Source: Diphasiastrum complanatum | Taxonomy: Eukaryota > Streptophyta > Lycopodiopsida > Lycopodiales > Lycopodiaceae | Reading direction: 5' to 3' | Assembly: GCA_029204225.1 (NCBI GenBank) | Contig: CM055095.1 | Span: 27,328,958-27,392,957, forward strand | DNA length: 64,000 bases | Part shown: in pieces, positions 12,341-22,300 of the stretch | Position numbering within the stretch: the stretch's first letter is position 1 | Layout: each line of letters begins with the position of its first letter | Program-made: the position numbers and the translations under genes | Notes under the pieces: generated by a model | The model's input: only the letters and a program-made list of their open reading frames with translations | Told to the model about the DNA's origin: nothing | Databases searched by the model: none

Positions 12341-13212
12341 GTGTTGTTTCCGAATCCAAACGAGCATGAGATATTGGTTAGAATTGCAAACTTTGTAAAC
12401 TTAAGGTCACATGAAACATATGAATTAAGTTGTGAAGAATTATGGCATAGTCTTGGTAGGTTAAACACATTTATTAATGATTCAATACTTACTAGTTCAT
12501 TCATGCATTTTGAGCTACTTGAACTTGCAACCCTAAACCAAGACCTCACTTTAAGACACATTATGATATCAAGATCCACTTAAAGATGACCAAGATATCT
12601 TGTTGATGTCATATGCTACTAAGATGTTGGTATGTTTAGATACCCTTTAGAGCGATATCAAAGGTCCATGCCAACAAGAACTAATATTCATAAGGTTAGA
12701 AAAATCTAGATTTCTATAGTTCCATGGATTTTGAAATTAATATTTTTTCATACTATTTTATTTAGATTTAGTCCACAAGGATTGGAAGGATAAATCACAA
12801 GATTTGTGAGTTTGTAGGTGCTTTAGAGAGCACGACTATGATTTGTTATGAAAAACCACAATGATCGGTTTCGAGAAACCACACAAATTGGTTCCAAGAA
12901 ATTGCAATGATTCATTTTGAGGAGTCACATGAGTTGGTTTTAAGGAACCACAATGGAATAATCTTACGGAGCTGCAATGATTGGTTTGAGGAATTACATG
13001 AATTGGTCAAAACAAATCCACAAATTGTTTTTCTAGGTTCTGCATGAATTGATGTGACCATCTAAGGCCTAATCATGTCTATGAAGGTGGATTGACAACC
13101 TTTACATCCATTGCCAAAGAATAGCATGACGAGTGGCTGGCAGCCTCGACATCTAATGCCAAGGAAAACACATTTTTGATTAGGACAAGATAACCCATAT
13201 TTTAGAGAGAGA
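12341..13212. other. unassigned DNA with degenerate short repeats
   Basis: Between about 12840 and 13040 a loose pattern of roughly 40 bp recurs (CAATGATTGGTTT-like, followed by GGAA and CACA words), too diverged for a clear unit. The open frame around 12314-12583 resembles nothing I know. Confidence 0.45.
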
Positions 13213-13235
13213 ATGTATGGGTGGTGTCAACTAAG

Positions 13236-13330
13236 TTTAAAACCCTATGTCACACCTAAAGCCTATGTCCTAAGTTTTCCAATGTCTCATGTCACACCTA
13301 AAGCCTATGTCCTATTTCCCAATGTCTCCC
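13236..13330. repeat. 42-bp tandem duplication
   Basis: CCTATGTCACACCTAAAGCC-like units, each followed by TATGTCCTA and CCAATGTCTC, occur twice head to tail. A separate 40-bp direct repeat (CTCTAATTCTCCCTCGCATT...) occurs near 13437 and 13537. Confidence 0.75.
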
Positions 13331-13385
13331 TATGTAATGGTACAAGATGTAATGGTGGGACACCACTTACCCGTTTCCCATCTCA

Positions 13386-13397
13386 CGCTCCACCCCC

Positions 13398-13428
<31 letters not shown>

Positions 13429-13440
13429 GCTCTCGCTCTC
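13386..13440. repeat. poly-C followed by CT microsatellite
   Basis: A run of C bases passes directly into (CT)n with CG interruptions. Serine-leucine open frames across it are artefacts. Confidence 0.95.
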
Positions 13441-14130
13441 TAATTCTCCCTCGCATTGTCTGTCTGGTAGCGGCATTATCCCTCTATAATTCACACAATT
13501 GATCCATGCAAAGTCTTAGGTGTTATCACTCATGCTCTAATTCTCTAATTCTCCCTCGCATTGTCTGTCTGGTAGCGGCATTGTATTGTGAATCCCTGTT
13601 TCTGTCGTCATTGTGCAGGCTGTGTATGTAGCATTGCGGGAGGCAGAAACGTGAACCAACCTGAAATCAAGGTATGTATCTCTTCATGTCTTTCGCTATC
13701 TTTTCATGTATCCTATCTATCTCTTCATAGTGTAAATCCTTGATGTGGATTTATCAAGCTTCAACTGTTACGTAGGATTTAACAAACATCTTTCTCCCAG
13801 AAGATGTTTCCGCTACAAACTTTTCTCCTCTCAAGCGATCCTCTCCCCAAAAAAAGACCCGGATGAATAGCTCTACATACACATAGATGGTCACAAACGA
13901 GTAACTGCAAACCGTGGCCACAAATAAGGTATTTATCATTGAAGAATTACACTCTTTGTGGCTAAACTGAATCACCAATTTTCAAATTGAACTTCCAAAC
14001 TAAAACGTGAACGACTGATTCAGATTTGACAAGTCTTCAACAAAACAAACCACGGATCTCAAGTTGAAATGCATTTTCAACTGTCAAACAGACTGCATTT
14101 AAAATCATGTCATTTTCACAAGTCCTAGCC

Positions 14131-14357
14131 TACCTCCTGCTTGGGCGTCGTCATCTCCCTCAATGGCTGACCTCCAGATCTTTTCTTATAAAGTTTTTGC
14201 TACCACAATCATTTAGGCAACCTTAAATAGATGCACCAATCTCTGATCATCTAGCACTCCAAAAATAGCAAAATAGGTCGCCTGCTTCAGATTTCACAAT
14301 TGGTTACCTCCTGCCTAGGCGTCGTCATCTCCCTCAATGACTGACCTCCATATCTTC
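14131..14357. repeat. direct repeat of ~50 bp, ~175 bp apart
   Basis: TACCTCCTGC-T-GGCGTCGTCATCTCCCTCAATG-CTGACCTCCA occurs at 14131-14180 and again at 14306-14356 with three or four substitutions. It lies just downstream of the AP2 fragment when that is read on the minus strand. Confidence 0.8.
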
Positions 14358-14479
14358 AGGGGTTTTTCTCTTGGAAGTGCTAAGTTAGCAAGAATCTCTC
14401 AGTTAGGCTCCTCTTTAAGTTGGCAAGAGTCTCTCATTTAGGCTCCTCTTCAGTTATGACTTACCTTTGGATGTATCTC

Positions 14480-14995
14480 AGATAGCAGTATGGTAACTCC
14501 TCTATAGATGGACGTGTGTTGTCCAAACGTGTCGATGGACTTTCTTTGAGAAGGTGCCTTGGTAGCAGCCTTTGAAGCCAATCTGTTCTTGGATTTGGTA
14601 GGGGAGCTCACAGCATTCACCATCTGTGGCGCAACAATGGAGCTGAACTGTGAAACTGGGCTCATGGAGAGGGCCAAAACTTTTGCAGATTAGCAATGGT
14701 GGTACAATCATTCTTGGAGGAGTTCTGCATTCCCCGCGTTATTTTGGTGCTGCCGCAGCCACGTTTTCAAAGCCGATATTCCGATCATACTCCCATTCCC
14801 AGCGACAACTGCATCAGAATACCTCGGAGGAACTTTCAAAATGCATTCTGAAAACAAATGCTCATGGCCAGTTGTGCCAAAAGCTTCATGAAGCAGGTTC
14901 CGTGCATGGATTGGTCGATTGTTCACCATCTCCATGCAGACGTTCGCTTCTAGGTGCTGAGAATGACCATAACTCCTAATTAGAGTGCTAAGTTA
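14480..14995 (-). pseudogene. AINTEGUMENTA/PLETHORA-like AP2 gene fragment, broken
   Basis: Read on the minus strand, one frame gives SYGHSQHLE, later SMIGISALKTWLRQ (the conserved pre-AP2 motif of ANT/AIL proteins, usually IGLSMIKTWLR), then LALSMSPVSQFSS, and RKSIDTFGQHTSIYRGVT, the exact entry into AP2 repeat 1 of the euANT family. These are transcription factors of meristem and organ identity. The frame holds two in-frame stops (TGA near 14705 and a TAA seven codons on) between the two motifs. After YRGVT it continues ILLSEIHPK and meets a consensus donor, AAG/GTAAGT, instead of the expected HRWTGRYEAH. The rest of both AP2 repeats is absent. Similar short sequences (GTGCTAAGTTAG...GGCTCCT) occur at 14380-14460 and 14985-15015 on either side. 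Either a relic of a gene or a fragment captured by a transposon. Confidence 0.7.
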
Positions 14996-15059
14996 GGCTC
15001 CTAGCAAGAATTTCTAATTAAACTAATCAAAGTGCCACGACTGTCAATACTCAAGTTAT

Positions 15060-15275
15060 TATAGAGCAAAAACTGAGCATCAATTGGTTTGATTCTTTAT
15101 AGGATGTCGTTCACCACATGATCATTGTGATTCTTCCCTCTGGAATACTCGCTAGAAGAACAAGAACACTTTGAAGAGTACGAACAATAGCCTTATTATC
15201 AGAGCAAAAATTGAGCATCAATTGGTTAGATTCTTTATGGGATGTCCTTCACCATATGATCATTGTGATTCTTCG
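15060..15275. repeat. tandem duplication, period ~138 bp
   Basis: AGAGCAAAAACTGAGCATCA and the following ~60 bases, including CCACATGATCATTGTGATTC, recur at 15198-15275 with a few changes. No gene was recognised in 15020-15890. Confidence 0.85.
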
Positions 15276-15896
15276 CAAATAATGATATTTTCTTGAAGGT
15301 ATAATTTCTTTTACCTTCATTTTCGGATGCCCGTCATGTAAAGAAGATATTCAAGTCTGAAAAACAATGAAAATAGTGTGCTCACACACATTAGTAGACT
15401 CTATTTAATTATTTGTTTGGATTTAATTTTTTTGTAAGTAAGTGTTAAAAATGCTTTTATCAATAAAAGTATTAAAATAATGACCTGAATTCAAAAAGTC
15501 ATAACTACAATATTTTTTTACTCTTCGAGCTGATTCCAGCAAGTATATGCATGACAATATTTGATTTCAGTTTGACTGAGATTTTTAAAGATCCTATTCA
15601 GTTAGATGACGTTTTACGCCTTTTACGGGATTTCTTAACTTTCTTTCAAGTTAAATATCTTATTAGTATGAGCTCTGATTCAAGTGATGTAGAAAACAAT
15701 ATTGTTCTATTTTTTGAGTTCTTTGCGTTGATTATATGGATGATTAGTTCAAAGTGATTTTATAATGTGACCCATAATCAGGCTAACCAAACTTTATGTG
15801 ATTGTACATATTCTGAAACATTGATTTTGGATCCTCAAATCATTATTCTATCTCTCACTCTCTTAATACAAGTTTAAATCATTATTCTATCTCTCA

Positions 15897-15966
15897 AACC
15901 CCAACCAACAAGTAGTTACTCCTGAGTTTGTACGAAACATTGTTTCATATAGAAAGCACATCCGCC
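15897..15966 (+). repeat. partial duplicate of the Helitron ORF start
   Basis: Nearly identical to 16350-16432 (ACCCCAACCAACAAGTAGTT and onward), but lacking about 13 bases. It encodes another VVTPEFVRN-type motif in one frame. This shows local duplication of the 5' part of the transposon gene. Confidence 0.85.
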
Positions 15967-16138
15967 TGAAACCACCAGACTATTTTTAACATAAAATTTG
16001 AGTCATAATCCTTCTTTATGCTCAAAAGTGATAAATTACAACTTAAAATATAGTAAGATGTCTGCTTAAAATAGAGTGTCATGTTTACTATTTTTGATTG
16101 GCATCCATGATCCATGGCCATCTCTCCTGGGCTACTGC

Positions 16139-16262
<124 letters not shown>

Positions 16263-16365
16263 GCTACTGTTGATTGATTCTGACGAAATCCATATTAACT
16301 TTGACTTGTAGGATAAATGAACAAAGATTGTGAATATCATGTCTGAAAACCCCAACCAACAAGTA

Positions 16366-16479
16366 GTTACTCCGGAGTTTGTACGAAACAATGTTTCATA
16401 TAGAACTCCGGTTTCTGAAAGCACATCCGCCAAAAGGAAGAGATTGGCCCGTAGGAGACAAGCCAAGAGTAGGGCTTTG
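16366..16479 (+). repeat. basic protein motif, copy 1
   Basis: Encodes VTPEFVRNNVSYRTP, then SESTSAKRKRLARRRQAKSR. About 38 residues: a VTPE-x-VR / SY-x-TP head followed by an arginine- and lysine-rich tail. Confidence 0.8.
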
Positions 16480-16785
16480 CCAGCATGTACTATAGGCACT
16501 GCAGGTGTGTCCCTACGTAGCGATGGTACATTGACTTTAGATGCCAGTGTACAATCACTTAGCAATGGTGCAGTAGAGAACATCCGGAGTAGCAAAACCA
16601 GTTTGGCTGTAGGCGTGCCTCTACATAGCTATCATCTGTTGACATTACATCATGTCATGGTACCATCACCTCAACGTCTTGCTGTAGAGTTTGTTGGAAG
16701 TAGTGCATTTTCATCAGACTGTAGGAGTCCATCCACCCAGTTTAGGTCATCTGAGATAGGGGTATTAGCGGAGAGTGGATAGTTG

Positions 16786-16905
16786 GTTACCCCCCAACAT
16801 GTTCGTAGTAATCTTTCATATTTGACTCCTGAAGTGGAATCCATAAGTGAGAGAAAGAGGAGGATTCGTCGTAGGTATATGGCAAAACGTAAAGCCAGGG
16901 CTTTG
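16786..16905 (+). repeat. basic protein motif, copy 2
   Basis: Encodes VTPQHVRSNLSYLTPEVES, then a tail ERKRRIRRRYMAKRKARAL. It starts 420 bp after copy 1, directly after an in-frame TAG. Confidence 0.8.
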
Positions 16906-17070
16906 CAATTTACCATTCAAGAAGAGGAAGATGATACACATTTGACGTCCCATGACGATATCAGAAGAGAGACTGATATATTGGGTGTAGGATCGATTAC
17001 GCATGTTACATTGGATTCGATTTCCAATGTTGATGTTATGGAGGGGGTAGACTCTACGACAACATTGTTT

Positions 17071-17190
17071 GTTACACCCGAACATGTGCGTAATCACCCA
17101 TCATATAGGACTCCAGAAGTGGAATCCAGATCTGCTAGGAGTAGAAGGTTGAATCGTAGGTACCAAGCTAAGCGAAGACATCGGACCTTG
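17071..17190 (+). repeat. basic protein motif, copy 3
   Basis: Encodes VTPEHVRNHPSYRTPEVES, then ARSRRLNRRYQAKRRHRTL. It starts 285 bp after copy 2. The sequences between copies are unlike each other. Confidence 0.8.
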
Positions 17191-18430
17191 CTTTTGTCTT
17201 CGCAAAACCCCGTAGTCATAGAAGTCTCACACTCTAGACGAGGTCATTTTGAAGTAGCTAGATCGCTTCAAACACCAGCATGCCATGATGCGGTCATTGT
17301 TCGGCCCTAAGATGGAAAGCAGAAAGAAATAGCTCTTTCTGTTGCATGAAAGGCAAGGTGCGTTTGCCTTTGATGCCATCACCGCCTCTTTATCTCCTTA
17401 GTTTGTACACGTCTTCTGATGACGTGGGAGCTCATTTTAGAAAACATGTTTGGAGTTATAATAACTCCTTGGCCTTTGCATCTCTTGGGGTGAATCTAGA
17501 TAGATCCACTGCCAACTCCGTAGGCGGCGCGTATACATTTAGAGTGTTTGGCTGGTTGTATCATCATATTGGTGGTTTGTTGCCTTTAGATAGACCTTCA
17601 TTTTCGTAGAACTACATCATGGATGGTGATGATTTGCAACTAGATCAGAGATTATCTTTGAATCCCGATCTTAGGTGTGACGTTCTCTCTCTTTTGCAAA
17701 GCATGATGATGGATGTGAATGCATTTGCGCAACGTTTTAAGAATGTTGTTCGAATCATGCGAGAAAACTTCACAAAGGATATTCGACTTCGCATAGTGTC
17801 TGGTTGTTCACAGAGTAGAGCAAATAGACAGTTCAATGCTCCTATGAGCAATGAGATTGCAGTGCTTATGCCTATAGATGATACGCCGAGTGATGAAATG
17901 CATGACATCATATTGCACTCCATTCAGGATGGTTTGCAGCATATCACAGAGCATCATTCATCGTATGATGCCTTGCATTTTGTCCTCCTCTTTCCTTATG
18001 GTACTGATGGGTGGTATCAGGGGATTCCACATATGTATATGAGAGATGTTGCACGCGGTAATGATGACGACGTATGTGATGGTATACATTCAGATGTTCC
18101 TGAAGAGCAATTAGAGGGCAGACACAAAGTTGTCACCATTCGAGAGTTTTACAACTACCATTTACAGGTACGATCGGAGCATGTTTCACCTGTACATTTG
18201 GGTGGAAGGCTGTTGCAAGAGTATGTGTGTGACATGGTAGCAAAGATGGTGCATGAACTACATCTATAACAATCGAGATAGATTTCGTAGAGAGATTCGC
18301 AGTGGCATCGTTGATGCCCTTGGAGCTCATTCCGCTAGGGACATAGGGCAGCGAATAGTCCTGCCATCATCTTATATCGGTTCACCGCGTCATATGCATC
18401 AGTAGTACCAGGATGCTATGACCGTCGTTA

Positions 18431-19260
18431 GTCGATCTAGTGCAAATGACACAAACATCATTTCAGGTGACCTAGACTGTGTCGGCACACTTCAACATAT
18501 TTATGAGGTCGACTATGGAAGTAATAGAAAATACTTGATCTTTGATGTGAAATGGTTCAAAGTTAACTATTGTGGAAACAATGCTACGATTAGAAAGGAT
18601 ATGTCCGGATTCTTTGCTATCGACTCGACAAAAGTAATACCTATGAATTCATACGACATGTTTGTGTTGCCACGACATTGTGAACATGTATAACTACCTT
18701 GCAAATTGCGCTATATTTTATGTGACTTTTTTGTTCGATCGCTTTGAACACAAATTGTGGTCACATTGTGCATTGATTTTATTTGTCTATTGTAGATCAT
18801 ATTTCATCTGGATTGATTATCCCCTCAGTGGTTATATGTTGTCCAACTAAATACAAGATCACGACGTATATTTGAAGACAAAGATATTGCATTAGATATG
18901 TCAAACGACTTGCACGAGGAACCGGAAATCAAGCTAGAACTCTTGATCGAGCAAGAAATCCAAGTTTCATTTGATGCTGAAATCACTGAAGAAGAAATTG
19001 CAAATGAAAATATGAATGTAGAAAGGCAATAACCGATGAGAATGTTACATTTTGATGAAGAATGGCCAGAGGAAGAAAGTGATGATGAAGATGATTATAC
19101 TCATAGGCAAAGAAATTTACGATTGCACTTAGAATTAGATTCAGATGAGTGCATGGACTTAGATGATGATGAGAATGAGGCACTATTTGACGAGCAATGT
19201 AATGAGAATATTGACTCACAATTCAAATGTTATTATAAAGACTGCTTGCATCAGTATCAC
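18431..19260 (+). pseudogene. DUF4216-like domain with acidic tail (CACTA-associated)
   Basis: Directly after the Helitron residues YQDAMTVV the frame changes family: SANDTNIISGDLDCVGTLQHI, YEVDYGSNRKYLIFDVKWFKV and the GFFAIDSTKVIP...FVLPRHCEHV block match DUF4216, usually found in plant proteins of CACTA (En/Spm) transposons. An intron-like GT...AG follows; CCTCAG then leads to WLYVVQLNTRSRRIFEDKD and a strongly acidic tail to about 19200 (EEWPEEESDDEDD), crossing a TAA at 19030 in the same frame. The C-terminal domain end is interrupted by a TGA near 18814. No CACTA terminal repeats were found. Function of DUF4216 is unknown; this copy is a relic. Confidence 0.75.
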
Positions 19261-19342
19261 AAAGATTGTATGCACACTATTGGCATGACCTCAAGTTTCA
19301 ACTTTGAGTATTCAAGTATGTACTGTGGAACTAAGTTGCACC

Positions 19343-19480
19343 CCCTTCTGGAACGCTGCATTCCAATCGTGCATTCCAATTGCGTTTTGGAACGCTGTGT
19401 TTCGGAATGGATCCAGGTTCCGAAAAGCTGCGTTCCTGAATGTAAGGGTCATGCATTCTGGAACGCTATTGGATTCCAAA
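19343..19480. repeat. cluster of GGAACGC/GTTCC words
   Basis: TGGAACGCT or close variants occur at least three times, mixed with GCATTCC, TTCGGAATGG and GGTTCCGAA, giving several short inverted pairs. It uses the same words as the palindrome at 539-602, suggesting a shared dispersed element. Confidence 0.55.
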
Positions 19481-19971
19481 ACCTAGTTAGTTGGATTGTG
19501 TTTGAAGTTTATTGATTGTTAGTTGATGGGTTGGGGACCCGATCAAACCCATAAAGTTGTTTTCTAGACAAATAAGAGAATAGCACATAATATATTTTGA
19601 TGGACTTGGATATGATATTAGGGTTTTCTCACTCCTACCCTCAACCAAATTAAACCTCATTAGCCTCAACCAAACTTCATTAGCCTCACCAATTAATAAG
19701 ATTTACCAATGATGATTTAATAAGAGTTATCAATTAATAAGATTTGCCCTCAAATCTCTCTTTCTTTGTCACACACTCCTCATATCTCTATTACCAATGA
19801 GGATTGTGAGGAGAAAAGGAGTTTTCAATTGAGGAACAAAGGAGCTAATGCGCGATTTTCAAGAGGAGGAGCTATCATCATTGTTTATTGTGAGAAGCAT
19901 AGGGGGTGCTAGCTAAGGAGTGGAGTAGATGAGGTTATGCGGGTTATCAAGGCACATACACACATGCAAGG
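19481..19971. other. no gene recognised
   Basis: AT-rich flank of a Copia LTR. Short CCTCA-ACCAAA and AATTAATAAGATTT repeats at 19640-19750; nothing else seen. Confidence 0.4.
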
Positions 19972-21047
19972 TGTCGAAAATAGGTGAGTAATGGAATAGC
20001 GGAAACTTCCTACTTCTAATGCATGACTACGCCTATCAATACTGAACAAAACAGTAGTGATGGAAATCACGTTTAATCTTTAGTAACTAACTTTGAAATC
20101 GCTAGAAACTAAGTGATTACATAGACAAATATAAAGCATTGAATTCTCAAACAATTTCTATCAGTTACAAAACATTACAGAGATGCATACATTCCGACAC
20201 ATACTGAACACAATAAGATGTTTGATTGATTCAGTAAGAAAACAAATCAGATGCAAATGAGCGCAAGTAATAGCGATTCGAAACTGCACACTCTAAGCTA
20301 TATCTCTGAGTAACTAAGAAAGTATGAAATAAGCAACTCTGTTAATAAGCAGTAGCACAATAGCAACTCTAAAATAAACTCTAAAGACTGAGCTAGAATG
20401 CTCAAGAGAGTTCAAGCTTGAAAGCTTGATAGAGAGCTAACTACAATACTTTCTGGTCGTGAACGATCTGCTTGATAAGAGCGCAGGAAGCGTCGTGTAA
20501 TAACACTCAACTCCTTCACAATTCACAACATAATAATGAGATGTATGAACAGTTGATTTATACTAAGTAATAAGGTTGTCAAATGTGATTTCCAATTGGC
20601 TGGAGTCCATTGGCATTCATCCAATTTCTTGTCAGAAATTAATTGCTAATAAGCAGTGTCAATCGCCATAAACAGTTTGTTTGCATGAATGAGCGAAACT
20701 GTCACTCTGCAGAAACGAACATAAACTGTCAACAGGGGAAAGCAAAAATGTCGAAGTGAGAGAAAATTCCAAAGGGCAAAAAATGTGAAGGTCTTCAGTA
20801 AAGTCATTTTCTTAATTTTAGGACACTTTGAAAATGCGAAAAATGCGATACTGCATTTTTACTCGAAATTCCTAACAAGTAAAAAATGCAAAAAAAGACG
20901 ACACTATTGTCAAACTCCATGTATTTTTGCAAATTGTGTAATTCTGGAGACTATGTAAAACACGGGAAAATCCGCAAAACAGGATAAACAGTTGGATGAA
21001 GATTAAAAATCGATTAGTCGATTAGTAGGAAGCAGAATAATCCAACA
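19972..21047 (-). repeat. Copia 3' LTR (1,076 bp)
   Basis: On the minus strand it begins TGTTGGATTATTCTG directly after a purine tract (ATTAAGGGGGAG, 21048-21059) and a Copia RNase H tail. The proposed end, ...CCTATTTTCGACA, gives TGT...ACA terminal inverted bases. The partner LTR is not in the window, so the far end is inferred from that terminus. Confidence 0.7.
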
Positions 21048-21055
21048 CTCCCCCT

Positions 21056-21147
21056 TAATCTGAATCCATGAATGCCTTGACCTTCAAACTTAGTTCCGCA
21101 TAGAACTTTCTGTGTGCTTCCAAGCTTAATGCTTTAGTAAAAATATC
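21056..21147 (-). pseudogene. Copia RNase H C-terminal tail
   Basis: Minus-strand translation gives DIFTKALSLEAHRKFYAELS and a stop ten or so codons later, the typical end of Copia polyproteins (ADIFTKAL...). Upstream pol sequence is lost beyond about 21150, so the element is truncated. Confidence 0.8.
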
Positions 21148-22300
21148 CTAGAGAGTGGCGCCCTATTATCTTTTAGGTAGTGCGCGCTTCTACATATGTT
21201 AAAGAGCTAAAAAGTGATGAGAATAACGAGATAGAAGGGCGGCCAACTAGAGCACCCTCATAAATGTGCAAACAAAAATATTTATAGTGAGAACATGGTG
21301 GAAGGAAGGGCAGCGACCTGTGTTTGTGGTGTACCACTACTTTTTCATACATATGATCATGATCATAACCAAACAATCACATTTGATAGGGCGACCAACT
21401 ACTAACATAGTAGCACGCCTACATACACTTGCATAGTAGCAATCTTGCATGCAAAAGCAATGTAATGATGCGCATTCCTTTCAGGAATACCAGCGCTGGC
21501 CTACATTCCATAAAACATGTTGGACCCTTTCTATGCCTCCCTAATCGGTCGGATCTAGAGGGCAAAGAAGGGGTTTTGTTGTGTAGTAACGAGCTTCGAT
21601 CCAATGGAGAGAGAGCCAAGCGACGAAATAGGAGTGGGGATCTAGTCTTGCTAAGGTTGTCAATCCTAGCATCAGATCTACTTGTGGAATAACCTAGATT
21701 GGTGCGAACACCATTGCGTATCAAATGGGTAATATTACGTAGAAACGGGAACTATAAGGAATATTCCTAGAATCACGTTAAATAATGGCACTTTTTGACA
21801 CATTTTAAAAAAGAATGTCCATAGTATCATACCCATTTCTAAAATTACATAAAAAAACACATCACATTTTTTTACAAATTTTGTAACAAAATTTTAAAAT
21901 ATGTAAAAACTTGCAATATTTAATAATTTTCCTAAACGTTACAATACATTGGAAAGGGCCCAAGTAATATAATTTATTCAAAATTCACCCAACTTAAGAA
22001 CTTTACAAAAGCTAAGTTTAAAGTACTTTATTGAATAATTGTGCTCCATGACACTTATTACCCTAAGGCCCAATGTTGGACTCACACGTGTAGAATGCCA
22101 ACTGGTCGTCTATTTCTAATACTTCCAACTCTCTACTTCCATCGTGTAGTGTTTGGGCTTATTGTAGAAGCCTCTTGCCATACTCTAGAATATTCCAAGT
22201 CATACCCAGAATTGGACAACAAAACATCAGTTTTTGATGTAGATAATACCTTCAAAATGGATCCACCTCTTTTTGAGATTTATATTGGGACAGTTTAGAG
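21148..22300. other. no gene recognised
   Basis: No coding family resemblance on either strand. The part from 21720 to 22030 is very AT-rich. Confidence 0.4.

Larger units (their letters stand above)
16339..18430 (+). pseudogene. Helitron replicase, N-terminal part, decayed
   Basis: Helitron transposases carry an N-terminal Helitron_like_N region, an HUH rolling-circle nuclease and a PIF1 helicase. Here the ATG at 16339 opens a frame with three copies of a basic motif (see separate entries) up to 17310. After a gap NSSFCCMKGKVRLP begins the recognisable Helitron_like_N block: the YNNSLAFASLGVNLDRS core, GAYTFRVFGWLYHHIGGLLP, then DVNAFAQRFKNV, NEIAVLMP, SSYDALHFVLLFPYGTDGW and the TIREFYNYHLQVR segment. 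A frameshift near 18250 leads to RDRFRREIRSGIVDALGA, GQRIVLPSSYIGSPRHMHQ and YQDAM. In-frame TAGs lie at 16780, 17607 and 18403. The frame stops resembling Helitron just before the expected HUH nuclease motif, so no catalytic nuclease or helicase is present. It cannot be autonomous. Confidence 0.9.

Noticed and set aside
12840-13040. Regularly spaced short repeats, checked as a possible CRISPR-like array
   Set aside because: Units are diverged and of unequal length, spacers are not unique, and this is plant nuclear DNA.
13754-13978. Short minus-strand frames and the intron-like GTGCAG/GTATGT signals around 13617-13680
   Set aside because: Splice-like words alone, with no coding similarity on either side.
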